A stretch of 64,000 bases of DNA from Bog-793 sp050014835 (GCA_050014835.1 JBEKCO010000002.1:1-64000); one strand, 5' to 3'. Positions 34,491 to 44,283 are shown, numbered from the stretch's first letter. Notes: generated by a model from the sequence alone, not told the origin. Numbers and translations: made by a program.

Positions 34491-35366
34491 CTACTCGGCC
34501 CCGTCGTCGGGGGCGTCGGGCGGGACGTGGTGGTCATCCTCTTCGTCCGCCGGCGCGCCGAGGTAGGCCTCGATGACGTCGGGATTGTGCTGCACCTCGG
34601 ACGGCGTGCCCGAGGCGATCACCCGGCCGAAGTTGAGGACGATGATCCGTTGGGCGAGCGACATGACGAGGCCCATGTCGTGCTCGATCAGGAGCACGGT
34701 GACCCCGAGCTCGTTGTTCACACGACGGATGAGCGTGGCGAGCTCGATCTTCTCGGCCGGATTCGTCCCGGCGGCCGGTTCATCGAGGAGGAGGAGCTGC
34801 GGGCTCGTCCCGAGGGCACGGGCGATCTCGAGCCGCCGTCTCGCCCCGTACGGGAGGGCACTGGCGAGCTCGTTCGCCCGCGAGCGAAGGCCGACGAAAT
34901 CGAGGAGGCGCGCCGCACGCGCGTCGCCCTCACGCTCTTCCTTTCTCGTGCGGGGCAGGCGCAGCATCGCCCCGACGGGCCCGGTGTGCTGGCGCGACTC
35001 GACCCCGATCTTCACGTTCTCGAACGCGGTGAGGGCGTTGAAGAGCCTGCTCGTCTGGAAGGTCCGCGCGATCCCGAGGCGGTTCACGCGGTGCGGTTTG
35101 CGGCCGACGATCTGGGTGGCCCGGCCCTCGTTGGCGTAGAAGTTGATGGAGCCCGCCTGCGGGTGGTAGACGCCGGTGAGGCAGTTGAAAAGGCACGTCT
35201 TGCCGGCTCCGTTCGGGCCGATGACGGAGAGCAGTTCACCCCGGGCCTGGTTGAGCGTCACCTCGACGAGGCTCTTCACCCCGCCGAAGCTCAACGAGAC
35301 GTTGTCGACGTCGACGATGATGTCGCCGGAGACTGTCGCGGCCGTGGTGTCGACGGTCGTCGTCAC
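34491..35366 (-). CDS. livG: branched-chain amino-acid ABC transporter ATPase LivG
   Basis: 291-residue ATPase with Walker A GPNGAGKTCLFN, the LivG-specific GIARTFQTSRLF, signature LPYGARRRLEIARAL and Walker B LLLLDEPAAGTNP. The C-terminus has an unusual acidic/histidine tail (about 20 residues). GTG 35366 overlaps the livM TGA (GTGA), chosen over longer upstream frames. Confidence 0.94.
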   Translation of the reverse strand: MTTTVDTTAATVSGDIIVDVDNVSLSFGGVKSLVEVTLNQARGELLSVIGPNGAGKTCLFNCLTGVYHPQAGSINFYANEGRATQIVGRKPHRVNRLGIARTFQTSRLFNALTAFENVKIGVESRQHTGPVGAMLRLPRTRKEEREGDARAARLLDFVGLRSRANELASALPYGARRRLEIARALGTSPQLLLLDEPAAGTNPAEKIELATLIRRVNNELGVTVLLIEHDMGLVMSLAQRIIVLNFGRVIASGTPSEVQHNPDVIEAYLGAPADEEDDHHVPPDAPDDGAE

Positions 35367-36706
35367 GAGATCTCGCTCGAGGATCCGCTCATCGCGTCGG
35401 CCGTGCCGACGCCGTGCTCGGCGAGACCGATCTCGCGCTTTCGTCTTCGTGACGGGATCATCCCTTCGGGCCGGAAGATCATCATGATCACCAGGATCGC
35501 GCCGAGGTAGATGAAAAGGTCCTGATCCTGGAACCCGAACAACGGGTGCTCCCGCAGGTACCAGGGGAACCACTGGAGCACGGCGGCCCCGAGGACGGCG
35601 CCGAGCAACGATCCCATCCCGCCGAAGATGACGAGGACGAGGATGAGGATAGAGAGCTGGACCGTGAAGTCACCGGGCTCGATGAACGAGATCTTGCTGG
35701 ACTCGAGCATTCCCGCGAAGCCCGAGGTCGACGCCCCGATGGCGAAGGCCAGGATCTTGTACTTCAGCACGTTGATCCCGGTCGACTCGGCGGCGACTTC
35801 GTCCTCCCGAATTGCCGTCCAGGCGCGCCCCACCCGCGAATGCTCGAGGAAGGAGTAGGCGATCAGCGCGAGCACGACGAACGCGAGGAGTAGGTAGTAG
35901 TAGGGAAGCGGGTCGATCAGCCACGAGTAGTGGATGTGGAGCAGGTTGACCGACGGATGGGGAATTCCGATCACTCCTTGAGCGCCACCGGTCACCCCCT
36001 GCAGGTTGGTCGCGACGATCTGGATGATCTCGCCGAATCCGAGCGTCACGATCGCGAGGTAGTCACCTCGGAGACGCAGCGTCGGCGCGCCGATGAGGAC
36101 GCCGGCGAGCATCGCGGTGGCGATCGCGAACGGGATGGCCCAGAACGCGTTGACGACCATCGGTGGATGGACGGGGAGCGCGCCGGTCCAGTACGCGGTC
36201 GAGTAGGCGCCGATCGCGTAGAAGGCGATGTAGCCGAGGTCGAGGAGGCCCGCGTAGCCGACGACGACGTTCAGGCCGATCGCGAGCAGCACGTAGATGC
36301 CGATCTGGTCGACGAGGACGTCCTGCCAGAAGGCGTTGACGTGCAACGGAAGAATGATCGCTATCGCGAGCGCGGCGGCGTAGACGAAGAGGCGCACGCG
36401 CCGGTCCGGCATCACACGCCTCGGCAGCGTCATGACATTGTTGCTCGTGCGCTTGATCGCCTCGCCCCAGCGGTGCTGGGCGGTGATGACCGCCCAGAGG
36501 CCGACGCCGAGTGCGAGGAAGGCGAGGACGCGCGGATGGAACAGCGATCCGGTGAAACCGGACACCGGCGCGCTGTTGCTCCCCGAGGGTCCGGTCATGA
36601 GCGCGAGCACGAGCATGCCGAACACGCAGGCGAACAGGCGCCGGATCTCGACGTTCTGTCTGGCCGATCGGACCCGGGAGACGGCGGTCGCGGCGAAGGC
36701 GCTCAT
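35363..36706 (-). CDS. livM: branched-chain amino-acid ABC transporter permease LivM
   Basis: 447-residue integral membrane protein with about ten helices. The LivM pattern is clear: GLLDLGYIAFYAIGAYS, LRLRGDYLAIVTLGFGEI, GRAWTAIREDEVAAESTGIN. It has an N-terminal extension of about 110 residues with extra helices, as in long LivM proteins. ATG 36706 overlaps the livH stop (ATGA). Confidence 0.94.
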   Translation of the reverse strand: MSAFAATAVSRVRSARQNVEIRRLFACVFGMLVLALMTGPSGSNSAPVSGFTGSLFHPRVLAFLALGVGLWAVITAQHRWGEAIKRTSNNVMTLPRRVMPDRRVRLFVYAAALAIAIILPLHVNAFWQDVLVDQIGIYVLLAIGLNVVVGYAGLLDLGYIAFYAIGAYSTAYWTGALPVHPPMVVNAFWAIPFAIATAMLAGVLIGAPTLRLRGDYLAIVTLGFGEIIQIVATNLQGVTGGAQGVIGIPHPSVNLLHIHYSWLIDPLPYYYLLLAFVVLALIAYSFLEHSRVGRAWTAIREDEVAAESTGINVLKYKILAFAIGASTSGFAGMLESSKISFIEPGDFTVQLSILILVLVIFGGMGSLLGAVLGAAVLQWFPWYLREHPLFGFQDQDLFIYLGAILVIMMIFRPEGMIPSRRRKREIGLAEHGVGTADAMSGSSSEIS

Positions 36707-37629
36707 GCCGACCGCCCGAGTCGCTCGCCGAGGATGCCCGTCGGCCGGATGATGAGGACGAGCACGAGGATCCCGAAGGCGATGACGTCACGCCACTCGG
36801 TCGGGGCGCAGGTGACGCCGAGGTTCTCGAAGATGCCGAGGAGCAGTCCGCCGAGCATCGCGCCTCGGATGTTACCGATGCCGCCCAGGACGGCCGCGGT
36901 GAAGGCCTTGAGGGCTGGGGTGAAGCCCATCGTGTAGACGACGCCGGAGGAGAGACCGAAAAGGAACCCCGCGGCGCCCCCGAGGATCCCCCCGAGGATG
37001 AAGGTCTGGGCGATGACGCGATCGATGTTCACGCCCATGAGGCTCGCCGTCTCGGCGTCCTGGGCGACGGCGCGGATCCCACGACCGAGCCGGGTGGCGG
37101 CGACGATGCGGTCGAGGACGAGGAGCATGATCATCGCCGCGATCGCGATCACGACGTAGTAGGTCTGGACCTGAGCGCCGAAGACGGTGAAGACGGTGCC
37201 ATTCGTGTACGCGGCGGGCATCGAGACCGCGTTACGGCCGAATTCCTTCCCCGCGAGGTTGTAGAGGAAGTACGACGCGCCGATCGCGCTGATGAGGAAG
37301 GCGAGGCGGGGCGCCTTTCTCCGACGGAGGGGACGGTAGGCGACGCGCTCGAGCAGATAGGCGATCGTGGCGCCGCCGACGGCACCGGCCGCAGTGCCCA
37401 AGATGACGAGCAGGACCGAGTCGACCCCGCTCGGATGGGAGTTGCCGATCACCGCGTTGAGGACGAAGTAGCCGGCGAAGCCCCCGCTCATGAAGACCTC
37501 GCTGTGGGCGAAGTTGATGAGCTGCAGCACGCCGTAGACCAGCGTGTAACCGAGTGCGATCAGCGCATAGAGGAACCCGTTGGCAATGCCGCCAATGAGG
37601 AAGCTCCAGAAGTTCTGCGTGAAGCACAT
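36703..37629 (-). CDS. livH: branched-chain amino-acid ABC transporter permease LivH
   Basis: 308-residue permease with about eight membrane helices and typical segments GGIANGFLYALIALGYTLVYGVL-INFAH, AVAQD-ETASLMGVN and GFTPALKAFTAAVLGG. GGAGA lies about 9 nt before ATG 37629. It follows the binding-protein gene after an 87-base gap that contains a strong hairpin. Confidence 0.94.
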   Translation of the reverse strand: MCFTQNFWSFLIGGIANGFLYALIALGYTLVYGVLQLINFAHSEVFMSGGFAGYFVLNAVIGNSHPSGVDSVLLVILGTAAGAVGGATIAYLLERVAYRPLRRRKAPRLAFLISAIGASYFLYNLAGKEFGRNAVSMPAAYTNGTVFTVFGAQVQTYYVVIAIAAMIMLLVLDRIVAATRLGRGIRAVAQDAETASLMGVNIDRVIAQTFILGGILGGAAGFLFGLSSGVVYTMGFTPALKAFTAAVLGGIGNIRGAMLGGLLLGIFENLGVTCAPTEWRDVIAFGILVLVLIIRPTGILGERLGRSA

Positions 37630-37661
37630 CGGGTGGTTCTCCGCCGGGCCAATGCCGTCCC

Positions 37662-37704
37662 CCGCGGCCGGGGATCCCGCATGACGCGGGTCCCCCGGCC
37701 GCGG
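37662..37704 (-). promoter_or_regulatory. strong intercistronic hairpin between livK and livH
   Basis: Perfect 12-bp arms CCGCGGCCGGGG/CCCCGGCCGCGG enclose a second 5-bp stem CCCGC/GCGGG around a small loop. It starts 13 bases after the livK stop and has no T-run, so it more likely protects the 3' end of livK mRNA or attenuates the membrane genes, as in other binding-protein operons, than terminates all transcription. Confidence 0.6.
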
Positions 37705-37716
37705 AAGGGGCGAAGG

Positions 37717-38928
37717 TTAGGACGATTTTATGAGCGAGAGGGTCGAGCCGAGCTCGACGATCTTTCCTTTCTCAACCTCGTAGACGTAAATCGTCTTTCC
37801 TGAGACGTTGCCGTTCGTCTCGAACTTGATTGTCTTCGTGATGCCGACGTACGTCGCCTTGTGCAGGGCCTTGACGATCGCCGCGCGGGTGACATGCGAC
37901 CCGAGCGACTTCATGACCGAGATGATGACGTTCGTCGCGTCAAACGCCTCGGGGGTGTATGTCCCGCTCGCGAAGCCGGCGAGCTGCTTGAACGCCGTGC
38001 CGAACGAGTTGTCCTCGGCGTTGTTCTGCAGGGCCGAGCACGCGCACGTGATCAGGGTGTCGTTGGCGACCGTCAGGGTCGCCTCGCTGACGTAGTGCGG
38101 GTCGAGGCTGCCGTCGTCGGACATGAGCTGGCCCTTGTAACCCGCGGCGCGCAGCGCCTTGGCGAACAGGGCAAAGTCGCAGTAGTAGCCGCCGTAGAAC
38201 AGCAGCGGGGCCTTGCTGGAGACGACCTGTGAGGCCAGGGCACCGTACTCCTGGACGTTGCCGGTGCCGGCCTGGCACTGGGTGGTCCCGGGGGCGGTTT
38301 GGTGGGTGAACTTCACGCCATCGTGCGTGAGGCGAGTGTCGAGGGCTCCGACGAGGCCGGACCCGTACGAGCTCGCGTCGTCGACGGTGTAGACGGACTT
38401 CAACTTCAGGGCCTTGGCGATGTAGTCAGCGTCGTAAGGTCCCTGCGCGTTGTCGTCAGCGACGACGCGGAAGAAGTTGTTCCATCCCTCGTCGGCGAGC
38501 TGCGGGTTTGTCGCCGACGGGCTGACCGTCGCGAGATCCGCTGCTGAGAAGATCGGCTCGGCTGCCTTCGTCGCGCCGGAGAATGCCGGACCGACGACGG
38601 CGACGACCGAGGAGTTGGTGACGAGGGCCTCAGCGGCCGTCGGTGACTCGGTGGCCGATCCCTGGTCGTCCTGCTCGGCGTACTGGAGTTTGAAAGGCAG
38701 TTTGCCGAACGTCTTGCCCTGGTTCGCCCATCTGATCGCGAGTTCGACGGCGTACTTCATGTTGAGTCCGAGCTGGGCGTTGCCGCCAGAAAGCGGACCT
38801 TCGTACGCGATGGTGTACGTCGGCTCGGACGAATGCGAGGTGCTCGCCATCGCCACTCCGCCGAACGTGCCGAGTGTCAGCGCGACCGCGACGAGCGGAA
38901 CGCCGATCCTGAGGATTTTTTGATGCAT
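37717..38928 (-). CDS. livK: branched-chain amino-acid ABC transporter substrate-binding protein
   Basis: 403-residue secreted periplasmic-binding-type protein. A signal peptide (about 1-28, cleavage near AMAS) is followed by a Leu/Ile/Val-binding fold: YEGPLSGGNAQLG, YAEQDDQGS, GPAFSGATKAAEP, FFRVVADDNAQGPYDADYI. The ligand may be a branched or aromatic amino acid. AAGGGGG precedes ATG 38928. First gene of a livK-H-M-G-F set transcribed leftward, kynU possibly last. Confidence 0.93.
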   Translation of the reverse strand: MHQKILRIGVPLVAVALTLGTFGGVAMASTSHSSEPTYTIAYEGPLSGGNAQLGLNMKYAVELAIRWANQGKTFGKLPFKLQYAEQDDQGSATESPTAAEALVTNSSVVAVVGPAFSGATKAAEPIFSAADLATVSPSATNPQLADEGWNNFFRVVADDNAQGPYDADYIAKALKLKSVYTVDDASSYGSGLVGALDTRLTHDGVKFTHQTAPGTTQCQAGTGNVQEYGALASQVVSSKAPLLFYGGYYCDFALFAKALRAAGYKGQLMSDDGSLDPHYVSEATLTVANDTLITCACSALQNNAEDNSFGTAFKQLAGFASGTYTPEAFDATNVIISVMKSLGSHVTRAAIVKALHKATYVGITKTIKFETNGNVSGKTIYVYEVEKGKIVELGSTLSLIKSS

Positions 38929-39251
38929 GAATGCCCCCTTTGATACGAAGTCGAGCCGAGCTGTCCCGGACTGCGTTGGCGAGACTGTAGCCAGTCGAGC
39001 AACAGAACTGAAATCGAACTGTCATGATGAAGCGACGCCGCCGCGGACGGCGCACGCAGGGCCGACTCCCCGGGACCGGCGGCCGAGGGCGGCGCGCATC
39101 GCGATCGAAGCGACTTGCTGTGTTGCGGCGGGGGCCGGCGGGATGATTGCCGCCGCGTTCGGTCGTCGGTCTCGCCGTGGGCCCCGCACCTGGCGTCCGT
39201 CCGCACCGCAATCTCGTGGGATATCCGGTGGGGTCGTGGTGAGCCAGTACC
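38929..39251. other. divergent intergenic region, livK and MFS promoters
   Basis: 323 bases. On the minus strand TTCAGT (39012-39007), 17 bases, TACAGT (38989-38984) is the best promoter candidate for livK, giving a leader of about 50 nt. No clear promoter for the MFS gene and no gene were recognised here. Confidence 0.35.
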
Positions 39252-40598
39252 GTGCGAAACGTGGTGAAACGCCGGTCACTGGGCCTTCCGTCGAGCAAGT
39301 CCGAGCGCAAGCTCGTGGTGGCGCTCTGTGCAACGACGTTCCTGCTCTGGATCGGCGGAAGCTCGATTCTCCCGCTGCTCCCTTCGTACCTCCGCCAGCA
39401 CGGGTCGACGCCCGGGCTGATCGGTCTCGTCATGGCTTCGTACTTCGCGGCGAGCGTCATGACGCAGTTCCCGGCGGGCAGAGTCTCTGACCGGATCGGA
39501 CGACGGCCGGTGCTCGTCGCCGGCCTCGTGTTGTTCGCTCTCGGCAGCATCGGTTTCGCGCTGACGTCCGGCGCGGGCTTCGCCATCGTTTCGCGGGCCC
39601 TCCAAGGTGTCGGCGCCGGCGCCGTGACCGTCGCGTCCGCCGCGACGATCGGCTCGGTGGTGGCGGTTTCCGAGCGCGGGGGTTCGTTCGGCGCACTGTA
39701 CGGGAGCCAGATGGCCGCGCTCGCGGTGGGCCCGCTCGTCGGGAGCCTCATCGGCGCCACCTCGATGCGCCTCCTTTTCGTGATCGGCGCCGCGTCGGCG
39801 TTCGCCGCGGTCGTGCCGGTCGCTTCATTCATCCCCTCGAGGCGTCCCCAGGGAGTGACCCTGCGGGTTTCGGCACGCGACGGGGTCCGCGTCGAGGAAC
39901 TGGAAGCCCTCTCCGGGGGAGCTCCGGGCGGGCTCGGTCTCGCCGGGGCGCCGCGCGGTCTCAGGCTCTCCCCGGCGGTCGTGGGCGTCGTCTTCGCCTT
40001 CGTCGCCACGGGTGGGCTCGTCGGGGTCTACGAGGCCTGCTGGACGCTTCTGCTGAGGCTGCGTGGCGCGACGACCTTCGACGTCGGATTGTCGTGGACG
40101 CTCTTCGCACTGCCGTTCGCCGTGCTGTCATTGCCAGCCGGGCGACTCGCCGACCGATTCGACCGGCGCGTCCTCGCCCTTGGCGGGCTGATCGCCTCGG
40201 CAGCCTTCTGTTCGGCCTATCCGTTCATCCATCTCGTGCCGCTGCTCGTCGCGCTGGGGTCGCTGGAGGCGGCGTGTTCGGTCGTCGGCGCGCCGGCCGC
40301 GGTGCTGATCCTCACGGAGGCGACCGAGGCGGAAACGCAGGGCCAAGCTCAAGGCGCGATCGAGACCGGACGCACCGCGGCGACCGCGGTATCCGCCGCC
40401 GCGGCCGGCACCCTGTTCGCCGTCGGCCCCGTCATCCCGTTTGTGCTGGCCGCGTCCTGTGCCGTCGTCGCCTGCGGCTTCGTCGCGTGGCTGTGGCGGG
40501 ACGTCGAGGGCAGGTCGGCAACAGCGACGGCGGAGGGGGTGCAAGCCGCGCGCCGATCGGTCGACACGGTCAACGGCGAAACGCACCGGAACCCGTGA
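39252..40598 (+). CDS. MFS transporter, drug-exporter type
   Basis: 448-residue major facilitator with about 12 membrane helices. The motif-A loop between helices 2 and 3 reads GRVSDRIGRRPVL (about residue 77) and the antiporter-type motif C area has ALQGVGAG; the second half repeats GRLADRFDRRVL. It is probably a proton-driven exporter; the substrate is unknown. Start GTG 39252 (a second GTG lies three codons on) without a clear binding site. Confidence 0.86.
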   Translation: MRNVVKRRSLGLPSSKSERKLVVALCATTFLLWIGGSSILPLLPSYLRQHGSTPGLIGLVMASYFAASVMTQFPAGRVSDRIGRRPVLVAGLVLFALGSIGFALTSGAGFAIVSRALQGVGAGAVTVASAATIGSVVAVSERGGSFGALYGSQMAALAVGPLVGSLIGATSMRLLFVIGAASAFAAVVPVASFIPSRRPQGVTLRVSARDGVRVEELEALSGGAPGGLGLAGAPRGLRLSPAVVGVVFAFVATGGLVGVYEACWTLLLRLRGATTFDVGLSWTLFALPFAVLSLPAGRLADRFDRRVLALGGLIASAAFCSAYPFIHLVPLLVALGSLEAACSVVGAPAAVLILTEATEAETQGQAQGAIETGRTAATAVSAAAAGTLFAVGPVIPFVLAASCAVVACGFVAWLWRDVEGRSATATAEGVQAARRSVDTVNGETHRNP

Positions 40599-40633
40599 GC
40601 AACCCCCCGGTGGCCGGTTGGTAGCGTCGAACC

Positions 40634-41032
40634 ATGGCGCTGATCGTCGAAGGGATCGTCGTCGAAGGGGACCATCGCGGGCGCGAGCTCGGGTTCCCGA
40701 CGGCGAACCTCGAGCCGGCGGACGGACGGGGATGTCCCGAGGACGGCGTCTACGCCGGCTACGTCGTCAGGGCCGACGGGACGAGGCACGTTTCTGCGAT
40801 CTCGGTCGGGCGACGGCCCACCTACTACGACAACGAGGGGCGCCTGGTCGTCGAGGCGCACCTGTTGGACTTCGACGACGATCTGTACGGCGAACGGCTG
40901 ATCGTGCACATCGGCCAGTTCATCCGTGGGCAACTCCGGTTCAGCTCGGTGGAGGATCTCCGCGAGAAGATCTCCGAGGATGTCGCGGCGGTGCGCGCCG
41001 TCGCGGTCGTGGTGGACGACTCGGCGAGCTGA
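40634..41032 (+). CDS. stand-alone riboflavin kinase domain protein
   Basis: 132 residues equal to only the C-terminal kinase domain of bifunctional RibF. Motifs: GDHRGRELGFPTANL (about 12-26) with the ATP/Mg-binding PTAN, EDGVYAGYV, SVGRRPTYYDNEGRLVVEAHLLDFDDDLYG. It should make FMN from riboflavin. The FAD synthetase half is absent and no adjacent gene supplies it, so a full ribF may exist elsewhere. ATG 40634 lies 6 nt after TAGCGT, without Shine-Dalgarno, suggesting leaderless expression. Confidence 0.88.
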   Translation: MALIVEGIVVEGDHRGRELGFPTANLEPADGRGCPEDGVYAGYVVRADGTRHVSAISVGRRPTYYDNEGRLVVEAHLLDFDDDLYGERLIVHIGQFIRGQLRFSSVEDLREKISEDVAAVRAVAVVVDDSAS

Positions 41033-41115
41033 GCGCGGCCAACGTCGCGATCTGTCGACTCGGATTCGCGTCCGTTTCGTAGCATCCACCCGGTGGGTGG
41101 GAGGAACGGTCCAGG

Positions 41116-44100
41116 ATGGAGCCGGTGTCCCTCGTGATCGCGGCAAATTTTGGCGGAGTCCCGGCGCTTGGCGCGGGTCTCTTGCTGCTCGCCGGGGCCT
41201 GGGGATGGTCAGAGAACGAGCGACGCCGTTCGGACCGGCGTCTTGAGAGGCTCCTCCGATCGGAATCCGGCGAAGTCAGGCGATATGCAGTGCAATCAGT
41301 CGCGGACCCGCGCCGCCACGCGGCGAGACTGCTCGCCTATCGCCTCTCCGAACGCGATCCGGAGAACCTGCGGCTCCTCGCGCAGCACGTCAAGACCTGT
41401 CGATGGTCGCGCTCCCAATCGCCAGACTGGTTGACGCTTCGCCTCTGGGCGTTCTCTTACGTACCGGAGGACGCGGTGCCGGGACCTGGACGCGTTCGGC
41501 ACCGCCCGTACAGACAGATCGCCCCCGAACCGGAGATCGGCGCGAGCGGCGCGAGTGTCGACAAGGGCATCTCACCTGCCGCCAGCCTCGTCGTTGATCT
41601 GGCCATCGTGGTTGGCCTCGTGTACGCAACCTGGATCGTCGGTGTGCGGTCGGGCGCGTTCACCGGATTCCCATCGGGTTACGACGCACTGAGCCATATC
41701 GCGACGATTCGGCTCGTGCTCGACAACTTCCCGCACCTACTTTGGAATTACGCCTGGTACGGGGGTTTTCCTGCGTATCCGGGTTCCTACCCTCCCTTCT
41801 ATACCCTGGCCGTCGCCGCCGGTGTCGCGGCCAGCGGGTCGTCGATCGTGCAAGCGATGGACGTCGCGACCGCGGCGATCTACATGGTCGCGGTCGTCTC
41901 CCTCTACGGGTTCGTCCGTGCGCTCGGTCGGAGTCGGCTCGCCGCGGTCGGCGCGGCGGTGATCCTGCTCGGGGCACCGACCCTGTGGTCGGCCTCGCTC
42001 GCAGACGGAAGTTACCCGCGACTGTTCGCGATGGCGTTCATTGATCTCGCGACGCTGCTCGCCGTCTGGACGGCGAGACGGCCAACGAGACCGCGGATCG
42101 CCCTCACCTCGCTCACGCTCGCGATCGCTCTCGGTGCCCACCCCGTGGTGGGCTGTATAGGCGTCTTGCAGGTCGCGGTGGTGCTCCTCGCCGTTCCTCG
42201 TTTCCCGTTCGAGCGCCGGCTCCGCTTGACGGCCGGAGTCATGTCTGTCGTCGTCGGATTGTCGGCCTGGTTCTACATCCCATATGTGCTGCGCCCGCAC
42301 GCGTACTACCTGCCTGCAGCCCAACCCGCACTGACCACCGGCACGCCCGCCGAGATCGGCAGTCTCGTGGGAATTGCCGGCAATCGACCGCTCGCCGCCC
42401 TCCCCGCGGTGCTCGTGCCGCTCACAGTCCTTTTGGGCGTCGCGATTGTGATCCTCTTGCGGCGGCCGCGACGAGCTCGCGGACAAACTGTGGAAGAAAC
42501 TCGCGGCCTTCCCTGGCGGACCCGGCGCGAGCGCCTTTCCCATCCGCTCGGAGTTGCAGGCGCGTGCCTCATTCCCGTCGGGTGCTGTCTCGTCTACGCC
42601 TACATCGACTACATCCACGGTGTCCGGCTGACCTTCAACGGGGTCTTTCCGTACCAGATCCTCACGTACGCGGTGTGGCCGCTGGCGGGGGCGTTCGGCA
42701 TCGCGCTCGGGTCCGTTCTCTCCATCGCGCGGTCCCGGGCGCCCCAGCTCGCCGTGGGAGCCGTCGTCGTCGCGGTCGCGTTCGGCAACCTGGGCCTGAG
42801 CGCGCCTCTCTTCAAAGGCGCGTCCTACACGTTGGATTCTTCCGGGACGAAGCGCCTGATCGCTGCGTTGCCGAAGACGCAGGCGAGTCTCGACGAGCGC
42901 CTCGCCGGGACAGAGGACACCGAGACGATATGGGCGAGCGCGTACACGCGCACACCGAATGTTCGAGGTGGCTTCGTGCAAGGAATCCTGAACCCGGGTG
43001 ATCAGACGGCGCTCGAGAACAGTCTCAAGGAGAAGTCCGTGCCGGGCACCGTGCGCTCGTTCATGACCGACTGGTACGGCATCGAGTGGATCTATGCGCC
43101 GACTGCGGCGATAAGCGAATCGCTGTTCGGGTCCCAGCCAGGCAAATACCGATTGATCGAGACGATCCCCGGCACGCCCGAGCGGACCTACCGGGTCGTG
43201 CATCCGACGCCGATCCTCTCGGCGACCGACGCCCCCACGGTGCTCGTGATCGGCATTCCAGAGGACTACTCGCTCGTTTTACAAGATCTCGCCCTGGCCG
43301 GAACGCCGACGGCCGACCTCATCCCGGTGCAGGGTACGCAGTACGTCGACGACTACAGCCTTGCCGATCTTGAACAGTTCCAGTCGGTAGTGCTGTACGG
43401 ATTCTCCGCGCACTCCGACGCAGCGGCCGCGACGTTGCTGGACGCATATGTCCGCCAAGGTGGGCGGCTCATAGTCGAGACCGCGGGCAACGTGCCGATC
43501 GTCGAGCAGATCGCCGCGCTCGCGCCTGGCGTCTTCCCGGTCACCGACTGGGGCGACATGGAGATCGATCGCTCCTGGAATTTCCGCGCCTTCAGCGGAC
43601 CGCTGACCGCGGGGGTCCCCTTCTCTGACTTCGGACCAGCCCTCTACGGCAGTCATCCCTGGCTCGTCGAGATCGCCGAGCAACGGGCAGCGGGGGCGAA
43701 GATCGTCCTCGAGGCGGACGGTCAAGCGGTCGTCGTCGCGGGGCGTGACGGCGCCGGGACCGTCGTCATGAGCGGAATGAACCTGCCGTACCACGCGGCG
43801 GCATTTGACAACACGAGTGAGGCCGACTTCCTCCTCGGGTTGATCGACGGGTCATATGCCCGGCCGGCCGCGCCGGCGCCGTCCCGTTACGGGGTCCGTT
43901 TCGAAGGCGCCGACGCGGTCGAGGTCGACGTGCGTGCCGGAAGTGTTCGAGGGGTGCTTTTCAAGGAGAACGACTATCCGGACTGGCACGCGACCGTTGA
44001 CGGGACCGCGGCGGCGATCTACCCGGCGGGTCCAGGGATGATGTATGTCCCGCTCGCCGACGGAGCGCCCGTGCGTGTCGGGATCTTCTACCGTCTTTCC

Positions 44101-44283
44101 GCTGTCGAGGACGCGTCGACCGGCATCACGCTCGCGATGCTCGTGTTGCTCGCGTTGTTCGTCCTCATTCCGAAAGCGATTTGGGACGCGGTGCTCAGCC
44201 GGCTGATCCGGTGGCGTCGCCGGGTCCCGGCCGTCGCCCAGCACCGCAGTGAGCCGGGGAAGATCGGTCCCGAGCCCGGTTAG
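41116..44283 (+). CDS. large polytopic membrane protein, PTPS-related/glycosyltransferase-C-like
   Basis: 1055 residues. After one N-terminal membrane helix (about 13-30) a cytosolic helical region of about 110 residues resembles HEAT repeats; then about ten membrane helices (about 160-560) of the kind seen in 6-pyruvoyl-tetrahydropterin-synthase-related and GT-C membrane proteins, with PSGYDALSHIATIRLVLDNF and WNYAWYGGFPAYPGSYPPFY as loop signatures. The C-terminal half is mostly extracytoplasmic and ends with one more helix (about 1010-1030). A sugar-transfer or cell-envelope role is only inferred. ATG 41116; GGGAGG lies 11 nt upstream. Confidence 0.75.
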   Translation: MEPVSLVIAANFGGVPALGAGLLLLAGAWGWSENERRRSDRRLERLLRSESGEVRRYAVQSVADPRRHAARLLAYRLSERDPENLRLLAQHVKTCRWSRSQSPDWLTLRLWAFSYVPEDAVPGPGRVRHRPYRQIAPEPEIGASGASVDKGISPAASLVVDLAIVVGLVYATWIVGVRSGAFTGFPSGYDALSHIATIRLVLDNFPHLLWNYAWYGGFPAYPGSYPPFYTLAVAAGVAASGSSIVQAMDVATAAIYMVAVVSLYGFVRALGRSRLAAVGAAVILLGAPTLWSASLADGSYPRLFAMAFIDLATLLAVWTARRPTRPRIALTSLTLAIALGAHPVVGCIGVLQVAVVLLAVPRFPFERRLRLTAGVMSVVVGLSAWFYIPYVLRPHAYYLPAAQPALTTGTPAEIGSLVGIAGNRPLAALPAVLVPLTVLLGVAIVILLRRPRRARGQTVEETRGLPWRTRRERLSHPLGVAGACLIPVGCCLVYAYIDYIHGVRLTFNGVFPYQILTYAVWPLAGAFGIALGSVLSIARSRAPQLAVGAVVVAVAFGNLGLSAPLFKGASYTLDSSGTKRLIAALPKTQASLDERLAGTEDTETIWASAYTRTPNVRGGFVQGILNPGDQTALENSLKEKSVPGTVRSFMTDWYGIEWIYAPTAAISESLFGSQPGKYRLIETIPGTPERTYRVVHPTPILSATDAPTVLVIGIPEDYSLVLQDLALAGTPTADLIPVQGTQYVDDYSLADLEQFQSVVLYGFSAHSDAAAATLLDAYVRQGGRLIVETAGNVPIVEQIAALAPGVFPVTDWGDMEIDRSWNFRAFSGPLTAGVPFSDFGPALYGSHPWLVEIAEQRAAGAKIVLEADGQAVVVAGRDGAGTVVMSGMNLPYHAAAFDNTSEADFLLGLIDGSYARPAAPAPSRYGVRFEGADAVEVDVRAGSVRGVLFKENDYPDWHATVDGTAAAIYPAGPGMMYVPLADGAPVRVGIFYRLSAVEDASTGITLAMLVLLALFVLIPKAIWDAVLSRLIRWRRRVPAVAQHRSEPGKIGPEPG

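Noticed and set aside
41737..43203. 488-codon minus frame inside the 1055-residue membrane protein
   Set aside because: Charged shadow frame opposite membrane helices.
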